NCBI GenBank assembly: GCA_934230115.1
Contig: CAKQEI010000068.1
Span: 1 to 13,024, forward strand
Length of the DNA stretch: 13,024 bases
Source of the DNA: an uncultured Prevotella sp.
GTDB taxonomy: Bacteria > Bacteroidota > Bacteroidia > Bacteroidales > Bacteroidaceae
Direction of reading: 5' to 3'
Shown one piece after another: positions 5,670 through 12,775 of the stretch (position 1 is its first letter; each line of letters opens with the position of its first letter). The notes under the pieces are model-generated. The model did no database searches, was not told the DNA's origin, and was given only the letters and a program-made list of their open reading frames with translations. A program made the translations under genes and the position numbers.

Positions 5670-8138
5670 ATGAATAATTTCCCTACTCTGCTCCTCGCAG
5701 CCACACTCTGTCTTTCGTCGCAGACAACGATGGCAGTAGAAGTGACCAACGGTGTGAGCCACGAACTTGCGGTTTCGAGAACATCAGTTGTAAGCGACAT
5801 TGCCTACGACCTCACCTTCGACATTCCCGCACTTAAGACAATGCCCGTAAAGGGCAAGTCAACCATCACATTTGTATATAAAAAAGGTAAGGACGACCTG
5901 CAGCTCGACTTCCAAGGCTCGCCATCGCAGTTCGACGGCCAAGCCACCATCAACGGCAAGCCCACTACACTAACCTGGCACAACGAGCACATCATCATCC
6001 CGCGCAAGGCTCTGCGACGCGGCAAAAACACCATAACGCTAAGCTTCATAAGCGGCGACAAGTCGCTCAACCGCAACGCCGACTACATGTACACACTCTT
6101 CGTGCCCGACCACGCACGCTCCGTGTTCCCATGCTTCGACCAGCCCGACCTCAAAGCCCTCTTCAGCGTCAAGCTCAATGTGCCCGAAGGATGGGAGTCG
6201 ATGGCGTCAGTAGCCACAGAGCGCATACCTACCTACCTGTTCTCGTTCGTGGCAGGCAAATACCACAAGCAGACAGCCGTGCGCAATGGCAGAACCCTGA
6301 CAGCACTCTACCGCGAGACCGACCCCAAGAAGGTGGCACAGCTCGACACCGTGTTCGACATAGCCGACCACTCCATACGCTGGTTTGAGGAATACACCGG
6401 CATCAAATACCCCTTCTCCTCCTTCGGCTTCGTCGTGCTGCCTGGCTATCAGTTTGGAGGCATGGAGCATCCGGGAGCAATACAATTCACCGACCACGAG
6501 ATTTTCCTCGGCGACCACCCCACACCCGAAGAGCTGCAAACACGTGTGGAGCTCATTGCCCACGAAACAGCACATTGCTGGTTTGGCGACGACGTCACAA
6601 TGAGATGGTTCAACGACGTGTGGACCAAGGAGGTGTTTGCCAATTTCCTCGCGTCGAAGATTGCCAAGCAACTCTACCCCGACGTCAACCACGACCTCAA
6701 CTTCCTGCGCATGTACCAGACACGCGCCCTCAACACCGACCGCACTCCCGGCACACACCCCATACAGCAGCCACTCGACAACCTCAACTCTGCCGGACTG
6801 CTCTATGGCAACATCATCTACCAGAAATCGCCCGTAATGATGCGCAAGCTTGAGGAACAAATGGGGGCTGAGCGATTCCGCAAGGGACTCCAAGAGTATC
6901 TGCATAAATATGCCTACGCCAACGCCACATGGGACGAGCTGATAAACATTCTCGACCGACACGCTCCCGAAGCCCACCTGAAGGAGTTCAGCGAGACATG
7001 GGTGAAGCAGAAGGGAATGCCAACGATAACAACAGAATGGAACGACGGACAGCTCGTCGTGAAGCAAACCGACCCCTACAACCGCGGATTGAAATGGCAA
7101 CAGTCGTTCACGGTGGACGCCGTATATATAAATAAGGTGAAAAACGCCTGCACCGAGGACTATCAGCTCAGCACAACCACCATACCCGTAAACTTGCAGG
7201 ACGAGACTAAGACAATAGCCCTGGCACGACGTCCCGACTTCATCATCCCCAACGCCGACGGCTCTGGCTACGGACTCTTCCTCATCAACTGCTACAATCC
7301 GCCACACCCGCCCACCGACGACCTCAAGCGTTTTGCACTTGCCATGAACCTCAACGAGAACTATCTCGCCCACGGCATAGGAGCAAAAACCCTTGCCACA
7401 ACAATGCAATCGTGGCTTGCGGCTGAAAAAAACGCACTGATTGCATCACAGCTTGTGACGTATTGGGGTGGAGCCATCACCAACATGAACGACGACGAGC
7501 GACATGAGCAGGAAAGACAAATGTGGCAGGAATACCTCTCGCAAAAGACGCCATCCGTAAAACAACGACTCATACGACAGCTCTACTACACCGTGACCGA
7601 CAAAGCCACAACCGACTCATTGTATAATGTATGGGCTGCGCAGACCGACCCCCTGCTCTCGAAGACCGACTACACGCAGATAGCCTACCGACTCGCCATA
7701 CTCAAGCCACAGCAATGGCAGGAGATTCTGCATGCGCAACGTGCCAGAATAACCAATGAGGACGAGCTGCGCCAATTCGACTTCATATCCCGAGCCTGCA
7801 CCCCCGACAAAGCTGCCCAGCAGCAACTCTTCCAGTCGCTGCTCAAGGCCGAAAACCGCCGCATAGAGCCCTGGACATCGGCCATGCTGCGCCTGCTCAA
7901 CGACCGCTCGCGCGAGCCATTCAACAACGCCTACCTGCGACCCGGACTCGACGCCATCATCGACGTGCAGCGCACAGGCGACATCTTCTTCCCCGGCTAC
8001 TGGCTCTCGTCGCTCCTTGCAGGCCACCACAGCCAGGAGGCACGCCAGATAGTAGAGACATTCATCAACGAGCACCCCGACTATCCCGAGAAGCTCATGA
8101 ACAAGATTAAGGAGAATGCGTATACGCTGCTGAGGTAA
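5670..8138 (+). CDS. Exported M1-family zinc aminopeptidase
   Basis: 822 residues. A hydrophobic N-terminus (LLLAATLCLSS, then TTMA at about 19-22) looks like a Sec signal, so a periplasmic location is expected. The M1 substrate motif is GGMEHPGA (263-270), the GxMEH variant of GAMEN. HETAHCWFG gives zinc ligands H298 and H302 with catalytic E299, and E321 lies 18 residues on (WTKEVFANFLAS). Y384 in NIIYQKSP is the expected transition-state tyrosine. The rest is the helical C-terminal region. It should remove N-terminal residues from peptides. ATG 5670 is the first ATG; the open frame upstream is repeat island A with only a TTG at 5514. The signal n-region has no Lys or Arg, unusual for Sec. 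No own promoter is visible. Confidence 0.9.
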   Translation: MNNFPTLLLAATLCLSSQTTMAVEVTNGVSHELAVSRTSVVSDIAYDLTFDIPALKTMPVKGKSTITFVYKKGKDDLQLDFQGSPSQFDGQATINGKPTTLTWHNEHIIIPRKALRRGKNTITLSFISGDKSLNRNADYMYTLFVPDHARSVFPCFDQPDLKALFSVKLNVPEGWESMASVATERIPTYLFSFVAGKYHKQTAVRNGRTLTALYRETDPKKVAQLDTVFDIADHSIRWFEEYTGIKYPFSSFGFVVLPGYQFGGMEHPGAIQFTDHEIFLGDHPTPEELQTRVELIAHETAHCWFGDDVTMRWFNDVWTKEVFANFLASKIAKQLYPDVNHDLNFLRMYQTRALNTDRTPGTHPIQQPLDNLNSAGLLYGNIIYQKSPVMMRKLEEQMGAERFRKGLQEYLHKYAYANATWDELINILDRHAPEAHLKEFSETWVKQKGMPTITTEWNDGQLVVKQTDPYNRGLKWQQSFTVDAVYINKVKNACTEDYQLSTTTIPVNLQDETKTIALARRPDFIIPNADGSGYGLFLINCYNPPHPPTDDLKRFALAMNLNENYLAHGIGAKTLATTMQSWLAAEKNALIASQLVTYWGGAITNMNDDERHEQERQMWQEYLSQKTPSVKQRLIRQLYYTVTDKATTDSLYNVWAAQTDPLLSKTDYTQIAYRLAILKPQQWQEILHAQRARITNEDELRQFDFISRACTPDKAAQQQLFQSLLKAENRRIEPWTSAMLRLLNDRSREPFNNAYLRPGLDAIIDVQRTGDIFFPGYWLSSLLAGHHSQEARQIVETFINEHPDYPEKLMNKIKENAYTLLR

Positions 8139-8144
8139 AAAAAT

Positions 8145-8204
8145 GGGGAGTGTGCCAGAACTCTACAAAAAAACATCTTTTTTCATAGTTCTGACACCCC
8201 CCCC
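8145..8204. terminator. Long hairpin after the M1 peptidase gene
   Basis: Seven bases after the stop, CAGAACT (8156-8162) pairs with AGTTCTG (8187-8193). This is extended outward by GTGT/ACAC and GGGG/CCCC with small bulges, and inward by A7 (8167-8173) against T6 (8178-8183). The U-run is inside the stem, not after it, so this is not a classic intrinsic terminator. It still separates the peptidase from the convergent pseudogene and may act as a 3'-end barrier in either direction. Confidence 0.5.
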
Positions 8205-9276
8205 TCATTTCTTTTCATAGCTCCAGTCCTCAACAGTCCTCGTCTCGGTGCTGAAACTTACACCTATCTTCACAAGTTTTCTGCCATCAGCCTCAAAAGG
8301 CACCATGTAGCCCTTGTCATTAATCTGGGTCAACGCTTCCTTTGCAGGCTTATAATGGCTATAAAATCTCCATCAGTCCCGCTTTCACTTCCTTATTATG
8401 AATGCCAAGGTAATACCCCTTAGTCAACGGATCGTAGCCTTTAATCGTGAGGTAACCACTTTGATAGAGCAACGGCAGAGCATCCGACATCCTTTCTGTC
8501 GGACGGTCGAAAGATGATGAGAACGCAAACACCTCATCAAGGGCGGTAACATCAGTATGGAATCTTTGCATCTGATGAACGAGATAGGTGGACGTGCCAG
8601 AGGCAAACCAATAGTTGTCGGTCTCGCCAGAAGCAAAGGCACGCATCAAACTAAACGGATTGAATATGTCGGGACTGTTGCGCGTGAAATGATAGCCATC
8701 ATAATTCTCCTTTAATATCCGCTCCATCTCGTCCTTGCTCACACCATTGTGCCCAGCCATTATTTCAATATCCTGACTCAATGTCGTGGTGAGTTCCTCA
8801 GCTGTGATGCCGCAGATGGCAGCAAACTCAGAATCCATACTTATGTTTGCAAGATTATTGATTGTGCTGAAAATACTAAGCTGCGAGAATTTCGTAATGC
8901 CTGTGATAAAGGCAAAGCGCCAATATTCATCGCATTCCTTGATAGGCGCATAAAACTCCTGCATGATGTTTCTCACCTCTTCAAGACGCACGGGGTTGTG
9001 CAAGACATCCAACAAGGGAGCATCATACTCATCAATGATGACAACAAGCTGCTTACCTGTTTCTTTATACAAGTGTTTGACTATATTCTTAAATCTGGTT
9101 CCCGGGGATGTGTAATGTGTCGATATTCCTAATCTCGCCTCATAGTCATGAAGCATATAGTCGAATTTTTCTCTAACCACATCAACATCAGAATACTTGA
9201 AGCCAGACATATCGAAATGAAGAACCGGATACTCCGTCCAATCCTTTTCCAACGCATCAATGGCAAGCCCTTTGAA
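8205..9276 (-). pseudogene. Degraded AAA-ATPase-like / PDDEXK_9 nuclease gene
   Basis: The open part (stop at 8361-8359) starts abruptly at FKGLAIDALEKDW (9276) and runs through the AAA-ATPase-like domain: WTEYPVLHFDMSGF, Walker B LVVIIDEYDAPLLD, RFAFITGITKFS, YDGYHFT and NPFSLMRAF, up to GYYLGIHNKEVKAGLMEIL. Family members normally start about 70 residues earlier with a Walker A (PRRFGKS-type). That part is absent and replaced by island B, which would be read as MIVELLHSS...TLHIPHS. After the stop, another frame (8357-8205) encodes the family's extreme C-terminus (YKPAKEALTQINDKGYMVPF, then KLVKIGVSFSTETRTVEDW). The core of the nuclease domain between the two parts is deleted. The gene has therefore lost its 5' end, most of the PD-(D/E)XK domain and its frame, so a functional product is unlikely. 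Family identification is from recalled motifs. Confidence 0.85.
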
Positions 9277-9486
9277 CGAATGAGGAATGTGGAGTGTTGA
9301 ATGGTCGGCAAGCCGATGAAGAATGAGTAATGAAGAGTGAAGTAATTCAACAATCAATCATTCTACATTCAATCATTCTACATCGCCAAAGGCGACCATT
9401 CCACATTCAACATTCCACACTCCACACTCCACATTGCGCTCCGCGCACCCATTGTCAAATTGTCATTTTCAAATTGTCATTTTCAA
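9277..9486. repeat. Repeat island B: heptanucleotide words with hairpin modules
   Basis: Same architecture as island A with different words. The right half (about 9355-9455) uses CA[T/C]TC[C/A]A units and carries TCGCC-AAA-GGCGA (9383-9395), then TGCGC-TCC-GCGCA (9435-9447). The left half (9277-9345) carries reverse-complement words (GGAATGTGGAGTG, TTGAATG) and a TCGG-CAAG-CCGA hairpin (9305-9316). At the right end the 14-mer CAAATTGTCATTTT is repeated twice (9456-9469 and 9470-9483), again a multiple of seven. Its left edge is the exact point where the pseudogene's homology stops. Confidence 0.85.
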
Positions 9487-9601
9487 AAAACTGCATTATT
9501 TCTAAACTCAAACGTATACGGACATGGGGAAACTTGGCAATCAAACTTCCTTTTTGATGAAAATCAAGATTATTCGGGTTTGATAAAGTTTTTACGCTTT
9601 A
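9487..9601. other. AT-rich non-coding stretch with a compound hairpin
   Basis: No convincing gene. ATCAAAC (9540-9546) pairs with GTTTGAT (9578-9584), enclosing TTGAT-GAAA-ATCAA (9554-9567). There is no U-run directly after it on the plus strand. An open frame crosses this region (9460-9735), but it includes island B, a promoter and the direct repeats, and I do not regard it as coding. Confidence 0.4.
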
Positions 9602-9636
9602 TTGTCGTGTACGTACACAAACAATTGTTATCTTTG
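9602..9636 (+). promoter_or_regulatory. Promoter with embedded 12-bp palindrome
   Basis: TATCTTTG at 9629-9636 fits TAnnTTTG, with a TTG at 9602-9604 (24-base spacing, rather long). The perfect palindrome GTGTACGTACAC (9607-9618) sits between them, where a dimeric regulator would overlap RNA polymerase. The first ATG downstream (9659) stops after two codons, so the transcript probably serves as a leader for the small gene at 9813 or is non-coding. Confidence 0.5.
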
Positions 9637-9693
9637 CATCAGAAAAAGACAGAAAGCGATGATTTGAAAGTAATCTTGCAGCTTGGGATATAT

Positions 9694-9773
9694 AAATTGG
9701 TGACTATAGGATACACATGTAATACAAATCGGTGACTATAGGATACAAAGTGACAGATAACTTTAGGATATAA
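9694..9773 (+). repeat. Three direct repeats upstream of the small peptide gene
   Basis: GGTGACTATAGGATACA is perfect at 9699-9715 and 9731-9747 (period 32), each preceded by AAATT or AAATC. A third, degenerate copy, GATAACTTTAGGATATA, lies at 9756-9772 (13 of 17 matching). The third copy contains TAACTTTA (9758-9765), one base off the -7 consensus, so the array may be a regulator-binding set ending in a promoter. It ends 40 bases before the ATG. Confidence 0.6.
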
Positions 9774-9812
9774 AAGATTGTTTAAACGTAAAAAAAAGAA
9801 AGGGTAACTATT

Positions 9813-9902
9813 ATGATGGTATTTGGAATTGTATTGGCAGTTGTTGTAGCAGCTTTGGCTGAAGTAGGCGTAATGGCCAACAACAAGAGAAGCTTCAACT
9901 AA
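9813..9902 (+). CDS. Candidate 29-residue single-span membrane peptide
   Basis: ATG at 9813 opens a 29-codon frame: MMVFGIVLAVVVAALAEVGV, then MANNKRSFN, stop TAA 9900-9902. About 18 hydrophobic residues are followed by a short basic tail, the topology of a small inner-membrane protein with its C-terminus inside. An A/G-rich stretch AAAGAAAGGG (9794-9805 area) lies just upstream. The gene sits between direct repeats and a strong terminator with no other gene on this strand, so it looks like the only product of its transcript. It could be a small membrane regulator, a type I toxin-like peptide or a chance frame in a regulatory RNA. I do not recognise a family. Confidence 0.45.
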   Translation: MMVFGIVLAVVVAALAEVGVMANNKRSFN

Positions 9903-9955
9903 GCTTGAAGCCCTCTCAGGACAACAACGGGAGCTTCGGGCGAATACATTGAAGC
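9892..9955 (+). other. Mutually exclusive hairpins around the small ORF stop
   Basis: GCTTCAA (9892-9898) can pair with TTGAAGC at 9905-9911 or at 9949-9955. GCTTC at 9933-9937 can pair with GAAGC at 9907-9911 or 9951-9955. The 9907-9911 segment is shared, so the folds exclude one another. The TAA stop of the small ORF is in the loop of the first hairpin, where a terminating ribosome would melt it. Drawn by eye, without energies. Confidence 0.45.
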
Positions 9956-10000
9956 TCTGAACATATGATAATTGAGCAAACAGTAGTTCAAATCAAAATA

Positions 10001-10052
10001 AGCAGTGAGACGGCCGTGGACATTCGAAAGAATGACCGCGGCTGCTTTTTTT
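10001..10052 (+). terminator. Strong intrinsic terminator of the small transcription unit
   Basis: CATTC-GAAA-GAATG (10021-10034, GNRA-type loop) is nested in CCGTGG/CCGCGG (10014-10019, 10036-10041) and AGCAG/CTGCT (10001-10005, 10042-10046) with an 8-base bulge. It is followed by seven T at 10046-10052. It ends a plus-strand transcript that can only come from the small unit upstream. Confidence 0.85.
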
Positions 10053-10122
10053 GTTCCCCTTTGGGGCGCGCTGTCTGCTGATAAACGCCTGTATAAATCA
10101 CTCCAAATATCGGCTGAGCCCC

Positions 10123-10170
10123 AAAAAAAGAGTTAAGAACCAGAGTGGTTTATGCCCTAATTCTTAACTC
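10123..10170 (-). terminator. Intrinsic terminator of the ATP synthase operon
   Basis: On the minus strand GAGTTAAGAA (10170-10161) pairs with TTCTTAACTC (10139-10130), a perfect 10-bp stem. It is followed at once by TTTTTTT (10129-10123). It lies 15 bases after the atpG stop and marks the 3' end of the operon. Confidence 0.9.
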
Positions 10171-10185
10171 CTTATATAATAATCA

Positions 10186-11160
10186 TTAATTGTTCACGCT
10201 ACCGCCCACGATGTCGAGCAGTTCGTTGGTAATAGCCTGCTGACGGCTCTTGTTGTACTGAAGGTTAAGCTCACGCAGAATCTCGTCGGCATTGTCGGTA
10301 GCGGTCTGCATTGCCACCATACGTGCGGCATGTTCGCTTGCAATGCTGTCGAGCAAGGCTGTGTAGAGCATCAGGTGAAGATACTTGGGTATGAGCTGCG
10401 AGAGCACGGTGTGCATGTCTGGCTCAACGATGAAGTTGTCGTTGAGCGGACGCACATTCTCCTCTTGCTTGCGCTCAGACGCCTCGCCCTTCTTCTTGAG
10501 ATACTCCTGTGCCTCTTTCGACGTAACGATGGAGTTGAGGTCGCGAGTGCGGTCGCGCTTCAACTCCTCGGTAATGTCGATGGGAAGGAATGTCTTGCGG
10601 GTGAGAATCTGCGAACCCGCGCTCTTGAAGTGGTGGTAGACCATCTCCACGCGGTCGATCTCGCCGTCGACAAACTTCTTTCCAAGTTCACGGGCTATAT
10701 CAATACATTGCTTCACGTTGGGTTTCTCGGCAAGACCGGTGAAGTCGCCAGCCACGTGAAGCCCCATTTTAGCCGCCTTCTCAGCAACCTTTCGTCCTAT
10801 GGGGTAGACAACGATGTTGTCCTTGCCCCCCAACTTCTCGGAATACTCGTCAACAATGTGCTGTAGCAGACGGATGACGTTGGCATTGAATCCTCCACAC
10901 AGACTGCTGTTTGAGGCGTACACCACCAAGGCCACGCGCTTCACGGGGCGCTCCACGTTGAACACGGTGGAAGCGTCGGCCTCGGAGGCGAGGAAAGTCT
11001 TGAGGATGTGCTCGAGCATAGTCTCGTAGGGGAGCATGTTCTCAATCATCTGCTGGGCATGATGGAGCTTGGAAGAAGCCACCATCTTCATGGCACTCGT
11101 AATCTTGCGCGTGCTGTTGACCGAGGTGAGTCGGTTTTTGATTTCTTTGAGCGACGGCAT
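10186..11160 (-). CDS. atpG: F-type ATP synthase gamma subunit
   Basis: 324 residues. The N-terminal helix MPSLKEIKNRLTSVNSTRKI, continuing ITSAMKMVASSKL, and the C-terminal helix with ASEHAARMVAMQTATDNADE are the paired coiled coil that forms the rotor shaft inside the alpha3beta3 head. SSLCGGFNANV (about 85-95) matches the conserved DRGLCGGLN motif. It is about 35 residues longer than the E. coli protein (287). The excess is mostly a charged segment near residues 211-250 (VTSKEAQEYLKKKGEASERK onward), an insertion I associate with Bacteroidetes gamma subunits. It follows atpA by 6 bases and is the last gene before the operon terminator. No beta or epsilon gene lies in this window. Confidence 0.96.
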   Translation of the reverse strand: MPSLKEIKNRLTSVNSTRKITSAMKMVASSKLHHAQQMIENMLPYETMLEHILKTFLASEADASTVFNVERPVKRVALVVYASNSSLCGGFNANVIRLLQHIVDEYSEKLGGKDNIVVYPIGRKVAEKAAKMGLHVAGDFTGLAEKPNVKQCIDIARELGKKFVDGEIDRVEMVYHHFKSAGSQILTRKTFLPIDITEELKRDRTRDLNSIVTSKEAQEYLKKKGEASERKQEENVRPLNDNFIVEPDMHTVLSQLIPKYLHLMLYTALLDSIASEHAARMVAMQTATDNADEILRELNLQYNKSRQQAITNELLDIVGGSVNN

Positions 11161-11166
11161 AAGCTA

Positions 11167-12753
11167 TTACTTTTTATACTGACCTGCCACGTCGGCCATT
11201 GTTTGTTCGAGAACGGCTGTGAGCGAATCGTCAATCTTACCACTGGCGAGAGCCTGGATTACGTCGGCGTGCTGTGAGCGAATCTTGTCGAGGAACGCGT
11301 CCTGACACTCGCGCACCTTCTCCACCGGCACATCGTGCATAAGGCCGTGGGTGCCGCAATAGATGATGGCCACCTGCTCGCCTACGGGCATCGGGCTGTA
11401 CTGCGGCTGGATGAGGAGCTGGTTGTTCTTGCGTCCGCGGTCGATGGTCATGGCGGTAACGGCGTCCATGTCGCTTGAGAACTTGGAGAAGGCCTCGAGC
11501 TCACGATACTGTGCCATGTCTATCTTCAGCGTTCCTGCCACCTTCTTCATACTCTTGATTTGGGCTGAGCCACCTACACGCGAAACGGAGATACCCACGT
11601 TGACGGCTGGGCGGAAGCCCTGGTTGAAGAGGTCGCTCTCAAGATAAATCTGACCGTCGGTGATGGAAATCACGTTGGTAGGAATGTAGGCCGACACGTC
11701 GCCTGCCTGTGTCTCGATGATAGGCAGGGCTGTGAGTGAGCCGCCACCACGCACATGACCCTTCATGCACTCGGGGAGGTCGTTCATCTGCTCGGCCACT
11801 TCCTGCTGGTCGTTGATGCGCGCTGCACGCTCCAACAGACGTGAGTGGAGGTAGAACACGTCGCCCGGATAGGCCTCGCGTCCTGAAGGACGGCGCAGAA
11901 TCAAAGACACCTCACGATAGGCAACGGCCTGCTTCGAGAGGTCGTCGTAGACTACGAGGGCGGAGTAGCCACGGTCGCGGAAATATTCGCCGATGGCGGC
12001 TCCCGCAAACGGTGCGTAATACTGCATGGCAGCAGGATCGGCGGCTGTGGCAGCCACGATGATGGTGTAGGGCATTGCGCCGTGCTGCTTGAGGTTCTCC
12101 ATCAAGGCAGCTACGGTAGATGCCTTCTGGCCGATGGCCACATAGATACAATATACTGGCTTGCCAGCCTCGTAGAAACTCTTCTGGTTGATGATGGTGT
12201 CGACGGCGATGGCTGTCTTTCCGGTCTGACGGTCGCCGATGATGAGCTCGCGCTGTCCGCGTCCGATAGGAATCATTGAGTCGACCGACTTCAAGCCGGT
12301 CTGCAGAGGTTCCTTCACGGGCTGGCGGTAGATAACACCCGGAGCCTTGCGGTCGAGCGGCATCTCGAAAGCACCTGTCATGTCGATCTCGCCCTTGCCG
12401 TCGATGGCCTGTCCGAGCGGGTTGATGACACGTCCGAGCATATTGTCGTTGACGCGGATAGAAGCGATGCGCTTGGTGCGCTTGACAACCATGCCCTCCT
12501 TGATGCCCTCGGTAGAACCAAGAAGCACACAACCTACGTTGTCCTCCTCAAGGTTCATCACGATAGCCATAGTGCCATTCTCGAACTCGAGAAGCTCGTT
12601 GGCCTCGGCGTTGCGGAGTCCGTAGATACGGGCCACACCGTCGCTCACCTCGAGCACCGTGCCCACCTCGTCGAACTGCTGGCTGTTGTTGATGCCTTGC
12701 AGCTGTTCGAGAAGCACTTGCGACACTTCGCTTGGTTTTATTTTATCTGACAT
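11167..12753 (-). CDS. atpA: F-type ATP synthase alpha subunit
   Basis: 528 residues, complete. The Walker A GDRQTGKT is at 173-180, followed by [28 protein letters not shown] (287-306) is the conserved nucleotide-domain block. [20 protein letters not shown] is at 339-358, and the arginine finger R392 is in [10 protein letters not shown]. The N-terminal beta-barrel (about 26-95) and C-terminal helical domain are normal. The segment [18 protein letters not shown] (321-338) differs from the E. coli loop and is typical of this phylum. In F1 the alpha subunits hold non-catalytic nucleotide sites and alternate with beta. The gene starts 22 bases after atpH and is followed 6 bases on by atpG, indicating cotranscription and probable coupling. 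Confidence 0.97.
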   Translation of the reverse strand: MSDKIKPSEVSQVLLEQLQGINNSQQFDEVGTVLEVSDGVARIYGLRNAEANELLEFENGTMAIVMNLEEDNVGCVLLGSTEGIKEGMVVKRTKRIASIRVNDNMLGRVINPLGQAIDGKGEIDMTGAFEMPLDRKAPGVIYRQPVKEPLQTGLKSVDSMIPIGRGQRELIIGDRQTGKTAIAVDTIINQKSFYEAGKPVYCIYVAIGQKASTVAALMENLKQHGAMPYTIIVAATAADPAAMQYYAPFAGAAIGEYFRDRGYSALVVYDDLSKQAVAYREVSLILRRPSGREAYPGDVFYLHSRLLERAARINDQQEVAEQMNDLPECMKGHVRGGGSLTALPIIETQAGDVSAYIPTNVISITDGQIYLESDLFNQGFRPAVNVGISVSRVGGSAQIKSMKKVAGTLKIDMAQYRELEAFSKFSSDMDAVTAMTIDRGRKNNQLLIQPQYSPMPVGEQVAIIYCGTHGLMHDVPVEKVRECQDAFLDKIRSQHADVIQALASGKIDDSLTAVLEQTMADVAGQYKK

Positions 12754-12775
12754 ATACTTCTAAGAAAAAGTTTAA

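Noticed and set aside
6207..7409. 400-codon open frame on the minus strand opposite the M1 peptidase
   Set aside because: It lies wholly inside a gene with intact M1 motifs. The translation is compositionally odd (Val/Gly/Cys-rich) with no recognisable motif, as expected of a shadow frame in GC-biased codons.
9277..9357. N-terminal 27 residues of the AAA-ATPase-like open frame
   Set aside because: They are translated island B words (HSTLHIPHS type), not part of the family, so the pseudogene is bounded at 9276.
5477..9486. CRISPR array
   Set aside because: The islands have 7-base words and short hairpins instead of 25-40 base repeats with unique spacers of constant length, and no cas gene is near.
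8145..9486. Insertion sequence
   Set aside because: No transposase frame, no paired terminal inverted repeats and no target duplication were seen; the AAA-ATPase-like/PDDEXK_9 gene is not a transposase.
9460..9735. 91-codon plus-strand frame
   Set aside because: It spans the end of island B, a promoter with palindrome and the direct repeats, with no motif or plausible start context.
9813..10052. Known housekeeping RNA (SRP, 6S, RNase P, tmRNA) or tRNA
   Set aside because: None of their conserved cores is recognisable; only generic hairpins and a terminator are present.
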